Counted from the first letter of the stretch, positions 1 through 8,644 are shown. The stretch is DNA of 41,077 nt from Solimicrobium sp. (GCA_021155915.1 JAJNBE010000013.1:1-41077), one strand, 5' to 3'. The notes: generated by a model not told the origin, from the letters alone. Made by a program: numbers and translations.

Positions 1-124
1 TTATGCGGTTAATACTTACGTAACATCCACAATAGATCTTCTTTTCCTTAACAAATACACTGATCGGAACGGCATGGGATGATTGCCGTCATACATTTGA
101 CATTAACTAAACAGGAGAAGTAGC

Positions 125-1048
125 ATGGAAGGTCCTAGAATTGCTCAAAATCGAATGCTCTACGAATTAATGAACCAAGATAATGCAGATTTAGCTTGTA
201 ATGATAAACTTAAAATAAGTCAGAAAATTGCTAATATGACTGATAAGGATAAACAAGCCGATTTAATCGCTCAATTAATTACTTTTAAATATCACCGAAA
301 AAATTCTGTCTATTCGGACTCTCAACAAAACGCATGTTGGGAACATATTGAAAATAAGCATTTGCTGTCTGGAGATAACAATGAAAAGTTATTATCAAAA
401 GAAGAGCTCATGTTTTTTGTTAAGAATAGAAACCATGGGTTATTTTCCGGGAAAATACCGGAGACTTTTAAAAATTTGATATCCAATTTTAATGATCAGG
501 AGAAAATTACCATACTGCTTAAGATTTATAAAGATCATCCAGAAACTGCAGAAAATATAATGCACTATCTTGGAAATGTCACAGGTCAGAATTGGTCATT
601 TAATCTGCATACAGAAAAGCAAAGTAGGATCAGTGAGTTAACAACCCAGTTTTTTTCCGAGATAAAACGAATAAATGAGGACAGATCATTAAGTGAGCAG
701 AAATTAAAGAACTTGAAAGGTTGGAGGAAATTTATAACCAAGTCAGAAGACGGCGCACGGTTAAAAGAAAATATTATGAGCTATTGCTTAGACAATAATG
801 TTTCGATAAAAAGTTTTGCCGATACATTAATGAAAATGTGCTATGACAGTCATTATTATGGCATTATTAAAAACGGGGACGATGTGCCGATGAAAGTCAA
901 TGCGTCGTACGCTTTTGATATCTTTAAGGAAGTTTATCTCAATCCAGATGCGGATATCTCTAAGATACGACCTTCCAAAGATACCTCAACTTTATTAGAT
1001 TTTTATAATAATTCGGAAGCCGCTCAAGAGAGAAACTCCCAAATATGA
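125..1048 (+). CDS. Orphan hypothetical protein, 307 aa
   Basis: I do not recognise this protein. It is hydrophilic, rich in Lys, Asn and Asp, with no signal peptide or membrane segment, and looks mostly helical (for example KLKISQKIANMTDKDKQ near residue 28). The ATG is preceded by a strong Shine-Dalgarno sequence, AGGAGAAG, six bases or so upstream, which supports it being a real gene. A small inverted repeat (ACGGCA at 69-74, TGCCGT at 84-89) lies in the leader. Its base composition looks more AT-rich than the housekeeping genes further right, which suggests a lineage-specific or acquired gene. It is flanked downstream by hairpin-rich non-coding DNA. A secreted effector is possible from the general character of the protein, but nothing in the sequence proves it. 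Confidence 0.7.
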   Translation: MEGPRIAQNRMLYELMNQDNADLACNDKLKISQKIANMTDKDKQADLIAQLITFKYHRKNSVYSDSQQNACWEHIENKHLLSGDNNEKLLSKEELMFFVKNRNHGLFSGKIPETFKNLISNFNDQEKITILLKIYKDHPETAENIMHYLGNVTGQNWSFNLHTEKQSRISELTTQFFSEIKRINEDRSLSEQKLKNLKGWRKFITKSEDGARLKENIMSYCLDNNVSIKSFADTLMKMCYDSHYYGIIKNGDDVPMKVNASYAFDIFKEVYLNPDADISKIRPSKDTSTLLDFYNNSEAAQERNSQI

Positions 1049-1340
1049 TTTTATTTACGGCAATATTTTACAAAAAATAGGGCGACCAATTTTGTTTGTC
1101 CTGAAATATTGCCGCTTGGCTCCAACTTTCTGAAGCTAACTGGGCCGTAAGCGTCCGGCATAACCGTACTTGAAGCCAATCAGGAAAATCAAAGATAGAT
1201 AGTACCCTCCCCACTGCCGGCAGAGATAGTAAGGTAAGGGTACTTTGGCAATACAAAATTTTTCATTTGACAGAAGCATTCGCAGAATTTAGCCCAAATT
1301 CGAAAATGATGAAACAATAAACTTGGTTTCTTAATAGAAT
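1049..1340. repeat. Intergenic region with nested inverted repeats
   Basis: No convincing gene lies here; a 62-codon open frame on the minus strand (1068-1256) has no recognisable homology and runs through the hairpins. Two inverted repeats are visible. The first has perfect 11-bp arms, CGGCAATATTT (1058-1068) and AAATATTGCCG (1104-1114), with a further ACAAAA (1070-1075) / TTTTGT (1090-1095) pairing inside. The second has 8-bp arms AGTACCCT (1201-1208) and AGGGTACT (1237-1244) enclosing the 10-bp palindrome CTGCCGGCAG (1214-1223). There is no T-run that would make either a simple terminator. This may be a miniature mobile or palindromic repeat element. Confidence 0.45.
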
Positions 1341-1604
1341 TTACAAAACCACCTTAACCATCGGGTGATTGGACAGGGCACGATATAAGTTATCGAGTTG
1401 TTCCCGGCTAGTCGCCCGTACGGTTACCGTGATCGATAAGTACTTGCCCTTGGTGGAAGGCCGCATTTCCATTTTCGCGGCATCAAAATCAGGGTCATGT
1501 AACAACACTAAATTCAATATAGTTTGCGCAAAAGTGTCATGCATTTCGCCCATAATTTTGATGGGGAAATTGCTGGGATATTCAATTAAACTGGCTTTTT
1601 CCAT
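1341..1604 (-). CDS. DUF493 / YbeD-family protein
   Basis: An 87-residue protein of the DUF493 (YbeD) family, a small ferredoxin-like alpha/beta fold often compared with ACT-type regulatory domains; its biochemical role is not settled. Seen here are the family features: an N-terminal stretch with YPSNFPIKIMG, a central MRPSTKGKYLSITVTV strand region, and a C-terminal SREQLDNLYRALSNHPMVKVVL helix-strand. The length matches the family. In many betaproteobacteria this gene sits between a D-amino-acid aminotransferase gene and lipB-lipA, downstream of a dacA/C gene. Here dacC is 8 kb away and no lip gene is in the window, so the neighbourhood has been rearranged. The ATG start has no strong ribosome binding site. 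Confidence 0.85.
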   Translation of the reverse strand: MEKASLIEYPSNFPIKIMGEMHDTFAQTILNLVLLHDPDFDAAKMEMRPSTKGKYLSITVTVRATSREQLDNLYRALSNHPMVKVVL

Positions 1605-2102
1605 TTGCTTTTATGTACTGTTATATTGCATATAAGTGACTTATTGTATATAAGTAACTAAATAAAGGACCGGGCCGAACGCTCCGATGCTTTTCCCCCC
1701 AACGGGCAACACACGAAAAAAATATTTTTACATGCTGGCATTAATATTCCTTTATCAGCACAAAAAACTTCAACAAGGATGACTTTGCGTGGCCTTATTG
1801 GGATGCCGGTTGATGGCCAAATTTGCTCTAGAAATTATAACGATTCCTTCCAATCTATAGGTTATCTTGTGGAAGTGCTATTAGATCTCCATTCTGATAA
1901 TTCTATAGCGGGTGAATTGAGAAACAAAGTGCTGAAAGTAGTGGTAGCCTCGAAGCATCGAGCGCGAACTCACTGCTTTCATACAGTAAACCCATCGCCA
2001 ACAATGAAGCAACGATCTAAAATAAGAATTTTAGTATCCGATAAAAGGGTGAAAACGCCGTTTTGTACACCAAAGAATCTGTATTTTCAAAAATATAACG
2101 AA
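1605..2102. other. Gene-poor intergenic stretch
   Basis: About 500 bases between the starts/ends of DUF493 and DUF3567 hold nothing I can name. A 112-codon open frame (1779-2117, plus strand) exists, but its product has no recognisable motif, AAGG abuts its ATG rather than sitting at Shine-Dalgarno spacing, and it runs into the terminator hairpin of the opposing DUF3567 gene. I treat it as probably non-coding or a decayed gene. Confidence 0.4.
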
Positions 2103-2137
2103 AAAAACGCCGAATAGCTTTTACGTGCCCGGCGTTT
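2103..2137 (-). terminator. Rho-independent terminator after DUF3567 gene
   Basis: Perfect 9-bp arms AAAACGCCG (2103-2111) and CGGCGTTTT (2129-2137) with a 17-base loop. Read on the minus strand the stem ends in a run of six T and lies 15 bases past the DUF3567 stop codon, as expected for an intrinsic terminator. It could work weakly in the other direction (four T). Confidence 0.75.
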
Positions 2138-2152
2138 TCCAATACTTTACTA

Positions 2153-2410
2153 TTAATGAATAGTCACCGTTTGCAGCATATAAGGATCGTATTGTCCGAG
2201 GAAATCATCGACATCTTCTAAGGTTGGGTCAGAAGCGATTAAATCCGAAACATCTTTGCGGAAGGTGACAGCTTGCAGCCCCCCCATGAAGAATTCACGT
2301 TTTACCGCCTTATCGGTAATTTCATAACCGCCATAGCGTAACGCTTCATTATCATCATCAGCGCAAAATTCAACCACGCTGTATTGTTCGCTGTTATATA
2401 TGAGGTTCAT
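2153..2410 (-). CDS. DUF3567 family protein
   Basis: An 85-residue protein that I recognise as DUF3567, a small acidic family found essentially in betaproteobacteria; function unknown. Family hallmarks seen are the N-terminus MNLIYNSEQYSVVEF, the middle RYGGYEITDKAVKREFFMGG and the acidic C-terminal half with LEDVDDFLGQYD. A longer reading frame opens at 2479, but the ATG at 2410 is chosen because it matches the family's N-terminus and has AAGGAA at good spacing. A clear intrinsic terminator follows. The gene is a good taxonomic marker for Betaproteobacteria. Confidence 0.85.
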   Translation of the reverse strand: MNLIYNSEQYSVVEFCADDDNEALRYGGYEITDKAVKREFFMGGLQAVTFRKDVSDLIASDPTLEDVDDFLGQYDPYMLQTVTIH

Positions 2411-3039
2411 TGTAGTTCCTTTGCTCAAGACCAGATTTAGGTGAAAGATGGTGTTTGACCAGCGGATTTCAAGTGACAATCTACCTCTAACTTCTTAACT
2501 ACTCCATTTCTGTTGTTATGAAGAATTAACGGCAAACTCGTTTTAGGTTACGACAGATTGATTGACCCGGTTTGAAGCGCCACAATATGCTCTTGGCGCT
2601 TAATTTATTCTAGGTCAATTTCTTCGGTTAATTCAAGTATTTTTTTGTAGTTAAGCTCGGATAAAAAAATTCTCAGTTTTTTGGAAGAGGTAAACCACCT
2701 GGAAAACTTAAGATAAGGGTGCCAGGATTCTGGTGATTCAAATGAGGTAAATAAATCCTTGTTATTCTGTTATTACTAAGACGAATCAATTCGCTCAATT
2801 CGATAACTAAAATGTAGTTTTTTTGCAACAAATACCATGTAACTCGGTCAAACCTTTAAACAAATTGTACTTCTAAAATGGGCACCCCGTTCTGAAGTGT
2901 CGGCAAGCGTTCTCGTTATTCATAACTCACGCTAACACCAGAACTCGTGTAATCTACACGGTTCTTATGATAAATTAATTCCGGCTACAAGTTCTATACT
3001 CGCCTCAACTTATTCGTAAGTGACGACTTCAGAATGAAG
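2411..3039. other. Long gene-poor region between DUF3567 and ntrX
   Basis: About 630 bases without an intact gene. Part of it (2605-2870) reads on the minus strand like a decayed coding sequence, listed separately. At the right end an inverted repeat, GACTTCA (3025-3031) and TGAAGTC (3035-3041), overlaps the ntrX stop codon; it has no T-run, so it may stabilise the mRNA end rather than act as an intrinsic terminator. Nothing else is recognised. Confidence 0.5.
2605..2870 (-). pseudogene. Probable decayed gene fragment, C-terminal end
   Basis: On the minus strand one frame ends at a TAA at 2605-2607 and encodes a protein-like tail with segments such as SFESPESWHPYLKFSRWF and LNYKKILELTEEIDLE. 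Just upstream, in another frame, lies VIELSELIRLSNNRI, which has leucine spacing reminiscent of a leucine-rich repeat. Neither frame has a usable ATG, and each is closed by stops a short way upstream. One frameshift near 2770 would join them into a single product. I infer the remains of a gene lost by frameshift and truncation. The parent family is not identified. Confidence 0.3.
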
Positions 3040-3789
3040 TCAGCTGTTTCGTTTAGATGACTTTAATGACTCAACGCCAAGTTGCTTTAGTTTGCGATAA
3101 AGATGAGTGCGCTCTAAACCGGTGCGTTCTGCAACGCGTGTCATGCTGCCACCTTCACGTTGCAAATGATATTCAAAATAAATACGTTCAAAAGAATCGC
3201 GCGCTTCCCGCAGGGGGGAGTCAAAAGAAAATTGGGCGAGTGGATTAAGCGGCATGGGTGCAGGTGCGAGTCCTAACCGAGCGTCAAACCCATTGCCAAT
3301 ACCATGGTGAGCCCCGACCTGAGCCACCTGTAAGCTATTATTGTAAGTGGTTTGATGTGTCCTCCCCATGCCAGCATCCGCGGTGACGGGCACGCGGTTA
3401 ACTAATGATCGGTGAAGTAATTCTGAGGGCCTGGCGAGCGCTTGTTGAACTGCTTTTAACAATTTTTGTAACGATATAGGTTTTTCTAAAAAATTCAACG
3501 CACCAATACGAGTAGCCTCAACAGCGGTGTCAATGGTGGCATGACCTGACATCATAATAACGGGCATAGTAAGCAGACCGTCCCTTTGCCACTCTTTTAG
3601 CAATGTCACACCATCGGTATCAGGCATCCAAATATCCAACAGCACTAAATCAGGTCTGGATTCTGCTCGCATCGCCCGGGCTTGTTGGGCGTTTTCAGCA
3701 GTTTCTATAACGTGGCCCTCGTCTCCTAAAATCTCGGAAAGTAATTCACGTATTCCCATTTCGTCGTCGACCACAAGGATATTTGCCAT
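3040..3789 (-). CDS. ntrX: NtrX-like response regulator lacking the AAA+ domain
   Basis: Response regulator paired with the NtrY sensor kinase just upstream. Residues 1-120 form a receiver domain: acidic pair DDE near residue 8, phospho-acceptor Asp in LVLLDIWMPDTDG near residue 52, and Lys in FLEKPIS near 104. The last 45 residues or so form a Fis-type helix-turn-helix (MTRVAERTGLERTHLYRKL). Full-length NtrX proteins have about 450 residues, with a sigma-54-interacting AAA+ domain between these parts. This protein has 249, and the middle is a low-complexity linker without Walker A or GAFTGA motifs. It therefore probably binds DNA without activating sigma-54 polymerase directly. A short receiver-linker-Fis form may also be normal in relatives. 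The ATG has AAGG upstream; ntrY ends 96 bases before it. Confidence 0.85.
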   Translation of the reverse strand: MANILVVDDEMGIRELLSEILGDEGHVIETAENAQQARAMRAESRPDLVLLDIWMPDTDGVTLLKEWQRDGLLTMPVIMMSGHATIDTAVEATRIGALNFLEKPISLQKLLKAVQQALARPSELLHRSLVNRVPVTADAGMGRTHQTTYNNSLQVAQVGAHHGIGNGFDARLGLAPAPMPLNPLAQFSFDSPLREARDSFERIYFEYHLQREGGSMTRVAERTGLERTHLYRKLKQLGVESLKSSKRNS

Positions 3790-3885
3790 TATTTTTGCCT
3801 TTCATTTTTTAATCTTGTCTCACGGATCTACCAAAACGCCTAAAACTTCGGCGATTTTTTATGACTTCCAAGCTAATTTAGATTA

Positions 3886-6252
3886 TTAGGAACTATCAAA
3901 ATTATCAGGCGCTAACTTTAACAGCAAAATCACTATTTTTGCACCATTTACGTCAGTCCGATTTTTAATATCGATGCGTCCACCGTGCTCTTCTACTATC
4001 TTTTTTACTATAGCGAGACCTAAGCCGGTTCCACGTGGCTTAGAAGTGGCGTAGGGCTCAAATGCTCGTGCCAAAATTTTGCTACTAAAACCGACACCGT
4101 TATCGGTAATAGATAGGCTCGCCGCGCATTGAGTTTGTCCTTCCGAATTATGGTAATGAACGGTTTCCGTAACTATATCAATATTTCGGGAGGTTGAATG
4201 ACCATGCTTTTCAATAACGGAATCTTGGGCATTTTGCAGAAGATTATGAATAACTTGTCTTAGCTGCGTCGCATCTCCCATGATAGCGGGCAAATCTGGT
4301 GATAATTTGACGGTAATCATATCAATCCCCTCGCCGCCAAGGTATAAGTTCACCACCTCATCAATCAAGCCATTCAAGTTTAATGGTATTAGCTGAGCGG
4401 GTGGTGTACGAGCATAATCACGAAAATCATCTACCATGCGTTTCATGGATGTCACCTGATTCACGATAGTTGTGGTGCTTTTATCTAATATGGCTACGTC
4501 AGCATCAGTCAATTTATCGCGTAGTTTCATTTGCAAGCGTTCCGCGGAAAGTTGAATCGGCGTGAGCGGATTTTTAATCTCATGCGCTAAACGTCGTCCC
4601 ACTTCCCCCCAGGCAATAGAACGTTGAGCGGAGATAATATTGGTAATGTCATCGAATACCACGACGTTACCGGTGCCTGACGAAACCGGCAAATGAGATC
4701 CACGGGTTAACAAGGTAATAGTTTCATTTTTACTCTGGCCAATTTCTCCAAAATCCTGATTCAAATTCTGTTCTGAATTTCGTTCTACTTCCATTTTCTC
4801 TGTGATTGGGCGCGTCAATTCAATTTGTTGTTGCCAATGGTAATCGGCGTTATCACCTGCCGCAGATTGCGCATTATGGTCAGAAAATGCTTGCGCTATT
4901 GCTTCAGCGAACGAAGTTAACCCGGGTATCTCTACGAGGGGTTTACCAATATAGCTTTCCATCGATAATTGTAATATTCGTTCAACAGATTCATTACAAG
5001 TAACCAGCCGAAAGTGCTGATCTAGTACCATTACGCCGGCTGACATATTGGCCAATACTGATTCTAAATATGCTTTCGCATTTTGTAATTCACTTCGGTT
5101 CTTTTCCACTGTTGCGCGCGCGTCAAATAATTGGTGCGTCATGAGATTAAAGGATTTAGTTAAGCTACCGAGCTCGTCGGAACTTGCAATGATAGGTCGG
5201 GGAGAAAAATTTCCTTCCGCAACCGCTTGGGTACCTTCTGCCAACAGCAGTATCGGTTTGATTAAGTCAGTTGCTAACAGAAATGCACTTACAATCGAAG
5301 CAAAAATGGCCAGCAATAGTGTGAGCGTCAAGGTGGCAATATAGATTTTTCGTAAGCTAGCCCGACCGGCAGCAAGTTCCAAATATTTACTGTTGGCAGA
5401 AATCAGCGTATCCGTATTGATGCGGATTGCCTCGGGAATGGCTTCAATCAATTGTAAAAATTGAGTTTCTTCATGCAAGGACAAGCTAACTCGATGGTTA
5501 GGAATTGACACTAGCACACGCAGACGAATGCCAGTTTGCTGCGCCAGCTGGGAGGGGGAATTCGTTTTATCTCCGGTCAGGTTTAACTCGGTGGTTACCT
5601 CACTTCCACCTTCATAATCGGAGAACTCCCTATTATGACGTGCCTGACGTAACATGGCCTGCGTAGGTATATCAGGTAACAAGGAGCCAATTTGTCTGCC
5701 AGTACTACTAAGAAGCATACCTTTGCTATTGATAATAGCCGCGTCTAGCTGTTGATTGGGACCAAACATGCGTGAGAGATGAATAACTCGTTTTGACTCT
5801 GACAACTCAGCTAATTCCTGAGCGGAGCGGTGCGCTTGTTTTGTTAATTCATCCAGTGAATTATCTAGTGCGCTTCGTCCCAAATTAAGCCCTGCAGCAA
5901 TCGCTTTTTCAACGCGTGCATCAAAGCCTGATTCGATAGAGCGCGACACGAATTGGACAGACACCGCATAAATGAGCGCACCAGGTAAGATGGCTAATGT
6001 CGCAAACAGTATAATAAGTTTGGTCAGTAAGCGCGTTCCAAATTCTTTCTGTTTATAGCGCCGATAAAGTCGCGACAGGAGTAAGACGATGAGTAAAAGT
6101 AAGGCGACGACCACTAAACTATTCAGAGCAAAAAGCCAGATATAGTATTTTTCAAAAACAGCCGCCTGATCAGAGAGTGAAGCGATAAAAAATAAAAATA
6201 TGCCTATTATGGCTGCGGCCACGACGGATGAGTATTTTACAAAACGGGTCAC
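3886..6252 (-). CDS. ntrY: NtrY-type membrane sensor histidine kinase
   Basis: A 788-residue inner-membrane sensor kinase that phosphorylates the adjacent NtrX; the family controls nitrogen, redox or respiratory genes and, in some species, envelope properties. Three hydrophobic segments lie near residues 8-30, 36-62 and 75-100, then an extracytoplasmic/linker region, and a fourth near 300-328 followed by a HAMP domain. A PAS domain (AGVMVLDQHFRLVTCNESVERIL) precedes the HisKA domain, with phospho-acceptor His557 in LAHEIKNPLTP. The ATPase domain shows the N box (HNLLQNAQDSV), DNGVGF and GTGLGLAIVKKIVEEHGG. The start is GTG, overlapping the DUF4390 stop codon by four bases (GTGA), so translation is probably coupled. 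Length and order are typical of the family. Confidence 0.95.
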   Translation of the reverse strand: MTRFVKYSSVVAAAIIGIFLFFIASLSDQAAVFEKYYIWLFALNSLVVVALLLLIVLLLSRLYRRYKQKEFGTRLLTKLIILFATLAILPGALIYAVSVQFVSRSIESGFDARVEKAIAAGLNLGRSALDNSLDELTKQAHRSAQELAELSESKRVIHLSRMFGPNQQLDAAIINSKGMLLSSTGRQIGSLLPDIPTQAMLRQARHNREFSDYEGGSEVTTELNLTGDKTNSPSQLAQQTGIRLRVLVSIPNHRVSLSLHEETQFLQLIEAIPEAIRINTDTLISANSKYLELAAGRASLRKIYIATLTLTLLLAIFASIVSAFLLATDLIKPILLLAEGTQAVAEGNFSPRPIIASSDELGSLTKSFNLMTHQLFDARATVEKNRSELQNAKAYLESVLANMSAGVMVLDQHFRLVTCNESVERILQLSMESYIGKPLVEIPGLTSFAEAIAQAFSDHNAQSAAGDNADYHWQQQIELTRPITEKMEVERNSEQNLNQDFGEIGQSKNETITLLTRGSHLPVSSGTGNVVVFDDITNIISAQRSIAWGEVGRRLAHEIKNPLTPIQLSAERLQMKLRDKLTDADVAILDKSTTTIVNQVTSMKRMVDDFRDYARTPPAQLIPLNLNGLIDEVVNLYLGGEGIDMITVKLSPDLPAIMGDATQLRQVIHNLLQNAQDSVIEKHGHSTSRNIDIVTETVHYHNSEGQTQCAASLSITDNGVGFSSKILARAFEPYATSKPRGTGLGLAIVKKIVEEHGGRIDIKNRTDVNGAKIVILLLKLAPDNFDSS

Positions 6253-6830
6253 TTTTGAATTTGAAAGGTTATTCGCTTCCAGTCTGATGAAAGCCGCCAG
6301 TCACTGTTGTTGAGGGCGTTAAATTGAAATGGCTTAGGTAGCTGGTCGGTGTCGAGATAAATACGTACGGCAACGTTATAGATAGTGTCAGTGTCGAGGC
6401 GCGATTTCTCGGCAACTAGCCAGCGACTTGGGGTACGCACCAACGCAAGCACATTTTGCAGATCTTTATAATTCTGCGCAAAACTACCGTTAACGGACGC
6501 ACGGTATTGACGGGTGATGACATTATAGGAAATGCGAACCGATTGTTCACTCTTAATCGTTTTTTCATCAAACCAGTACCAGCGTGGACGAGTAATTTCT
6601 ACTTCGGTAACAAAGTACAATGGAATACCATTGGTAAGAATATTTTCTAATTCACGGCTTAACTCAAATTCAAAATTAGCCGCTAGACGATAACCATCAT
6701 CGCTGGGTTCAATTCGCGCATAAGCAATACGAATATTATCCGCATAAGCTGTAGACTGCCCCCATAGGAAGCCACTGAGCATGGACAGGAAAACAAATTG
6801 AACAATTCGTCGCATCGTAATTGGGCGCAT
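6249..6830 (-). CDS. DUF4390 exported protein
   Basis: A 193-residue protein of the DUF4390 family, almost always found between rsmB and ntrY in betaproteobacteria; function unknown. An N-terminal signal peptide is visible (MRRIVQFVFLSMLSGFLWG, cleavage likely after AYA), so it should be periplasmic or envelope-bound. The rest is beta-rich, with family-like segments FELSRELENILTNGIPLYF and SVRISYNVITRQYRASV. The first Met overlaps the rsmB stop (TGATG); a second Met six residues later could also be the start. The 4-base overlap with ntrY suggests it could modulate that sensor, but this is inference from position. Confidence 0.9.
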   Translation of the reverse strand: MRPITMRRIVQFVFLSMLSGFLWGQSTAYADNIRIAYARIEPSDDGYRLAANFEFELSRELENILTNGIPLYFVTEVEITRPRWYWFDEKTIKSEQSVRISYNVITRQYRASVNGSFAQNYKDLQNVLALVRTPSRWLVAEKSRLDTDTIYNVAVRIYLDTDQLPKPFQFNALNNSDWRLSSDWKRITFQIQK

Positions 6831-8197
6831 CAGTCAAGACTATTCTGATTATTTTTTTGAAATAAAGCGAAGAATAAACCATCATGGTCCACATTGTCTG
6901 AGGCCTCAGGCAATAACTGCCCTGGTGCCGGTAATCGTTTAGCTGCATGACGATGTGCAAAAGCAGCTGCTTGTGCTTCAGACTCTTGTGGCCAGATGGA
7001 ACACGTTATAAATAACAATTTACCACCAGGCTTGGTCATCATCCAGAGATTGTCAAGGATTCGCGCAGAAAGTGTGGCAAGTTGTATAGTATCTTGTTTG
7101 CGCCGTAACCAGCGTATATCAGGATGACGACGAATGATACCTGAAGCTGTGCAAGGAACATCCGCAATAATTCGGTCAAATTGTTGACCATTCCACCAAT
7201 CTCGCTTGGTTGCATCTCCGAGAACTAATTGTGCACTCAATTGAAGACGATCACAATTTTCAGCGACCTTAGCTAAACGCTTAGAGTCAGAATCCAATGC
7301 GAGCAAATCGATATTGGCTATTTCAAGCAGATGACCGGTTTTGCCACCTGGCGCTGCGCAAGCATCTAATACGTGCATTCCATCATGGATGTCTAACAAC
7401 GGTGCGGCAAGTTGAGCAGCGGCATCTTGCACAGACACTAAACCGTCGATAAAACCAGGAATTTGGAGGACTGGAACGGCTTGTTCCATACGAACTGCGT
7501 AGGGGCCGAGCGCTCTCGCCCTCATACCATTTTCCTGTAATAGCGATAAATAGGCCGCTACGGATGTCTTACGTCCATTGACGCGTAATGTGAGCGGTGG
7601 CGGCAAATTGCCTGCTGTGAGAATCGCTTGCCAATCGTTGGGATAGCTCAATTTACACGCGTCTATCCACCACTGCGGATAATTCCATTGTGCTTTAGGT
7701 AGCTTCATCACCGTTGGAAGTAATGTTTTACGCTCACGTAAAAAACGGCGCAATAAGGCATTCACCATATTTTTCGCGTGTGCCATATCAGGGTGTGCAG
7801 CGGCAGCGGTAACAGCCTGGTCTACTACAGTAAATTCAGCATACGGATGAAGTGTCGGATCCTCTTCCACAATTAGCGCTAACGAACAACAAAGCAGACT
7901 GTAAAGTAGCGCCGGTTCGGGTAACTTAGTTGTCATTGTGCTGATAAGCGCATCAACCCTGCCAACCTGGCGCATGGTTCGGTAAGATAAATCCTGGATT
8001 GCTCCGCGGTTAGAAGGAGCGATGTTGCTGGCCAGCACAATATTGTTCAGTGCTTGCGGTAAAGCCAAACCCTTCAATACGGCGGAAATAGCCTGAGCCG
8101 CTCCCAACAAGTTATAAGACAAAGAATCTGTTTTCAGATTCAATGTGGATAACAAAGGCGCTTTTTGTGGAAATTGAGAGGGTTTAATTATTTTCAT
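6830..8197 (-). CDS. rsmB: 16S rRNA (cytosine-967-C5) methyltransferase RsmB
   Basis: RsmB (Sun/Fmu) methylates C967 of 16S rRNA using S-adenosylmethionine. The N-terminal 150 residues form the NusB-like RNA-binding domain (GAIQDLSYRTMRQVG). The C-terminal Rossmann domain has the SAM motif VLDACAAPGGKTGHLLE, then DSDSKRL, and both conserved cysteines: one in DVPCTASGI and the catalytic one, Cys399, in FITCSIWPQESE. At 455 residues it is near full family length with an N-terminal extension typical of betaproteobacteria. It is the first gene of a tightly packed unit rsmB-DUF4390-ntrY-ntrX. The fmt and def genes that often sit near rsmB are not seen here. Confidence 0.97.
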   Translation of the reverse strand: MKIIKPSQFPQKAPLLSTLNLKTDSLSYNLLGAAQAISAVLKGLALPQALNNIVLASNIAPSNRGAIQDLSYRTMRQVGRVDALISTMTTKLPEPALLYSLLCCSLALIVEEDPTLHPYAEFTVVDQAVTAAAAHPDMAHAKNMVNALLRRFLRERKTLLPTVMKLPKAQWNYPQWWIDACKLSYPNDWQAILTAGNLPPPLTLRVNGRKTSVAAYLSLLQENGMRARALGPYAVRMEQAVPVLQIPGFIDGLVSVQDAAAQLAAPLLDIHDGMHVLDACAAPGGKTGHLLEIANIDLLALDSDSKRLAKVAENCDRLQLSAQLVLGDATKRDWWNGQQFDRIIADVPCTASGIIRRHPDIRWLRRKQDTIQLATLSARILDNLWMMTKPGGKLLFITCSIWPQESEAQAAAFAHRHAAKRLPAPGQLLPEASDNVDHDGLFFALFQKNNQNSLD

Positions 8198-8284
8198 TGA
8201 TGCACAAAATAAAGAGGTAGAAAAGGTTCCATTTTAGCCCGGCTTTCAGATCTCCAATCTTGTCATTCATGGGTGAGTAAACAA

Positions 8285-8632
8285 TCATACGCCCCAAACT
8301 ACATCATAGCCTTGCTCATTTGCTGCACGCAGCATCTGTAACAACGGGTAAGCACGCGAAGAAAAACTCACGCTTTCAATTAGCTCGTGATCATGGTCTC
8401 CGGCTTCGTTTGGCTGTGGATGTGCCGTTACATCTTGTTCGAGGTGTTGAGTCGCAGGGTGTGCACGGCTCTCCGCAATCGCAGTTTCAATAATAGCGAT
8501 CGCCTTTTCGGTATCAGCGTGCACTATAATGCCGCGCTCAATGTCTTTATCAAGCAGATTTAGAATACGTTGCGCATGCTCTTTATACATAACAATATCA
8601 GCAGCAGCTTTGGACTTGAACGTAATTAACAT
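8285..8632 (-). CDS. DUF1840 family protein
   Basis: A 115-residue protein of the DUF1840 family, mainly betaproteobacterial; function unknown. The recognisable parts are the N-terminus MLITFKSKAAADIVMYKEHA, the RILNLLDKD segment, and the C-terminus FSSRAYPLLQMLRAANEQG ending in VVWGV. It appears cytosolic, with no signal peptide. The middle is a variable His/Asp-rich linker (HPQPNEAGDHDHE). GGAAG precedes the ATG at good spacing. It lies 12 bases after the lipoprotein gene on the same strand, so the two are probably co-transcribed with dacC. Confidence 0.85.
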   Translation of the reverse strand: MLITFKSKAAADIVMYKEHAQRILNLLDKDIERGIIVHADTEKAIAIIETAIAESRAHPATQHLEQDVTAHPQPNEAGDHDHELIESVSFSSRAYPLLQMLRAANEQGYDVVWGV

Positions 8633-8644
8633 ATTTCTTCCATT

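Noticed and set aside
1068..1256. 62-codon open frame on the minus strand
   Set aside because: No recognisable motif and it runs through two inverted repeats; better explained as chance in a palindromic region.
1779..2117. 112-codon open frame on the plus strand
   Set aside because: No similarity known to me, poor start context, and it overlaps the terminator of the opposing DUF3567 gene.
3025..3041. Inverted repeat at the ntrX stop as an intrinsic terminator
   Set aside because: No T-run on the minus-strand side, so it is kept only as a note in the gap entry.
3833..3856. Short stem between ntrY and ntrX as an attenuator
   Set aside because: Only about four base pairs; T-rich flanks alone do not make it convincing.
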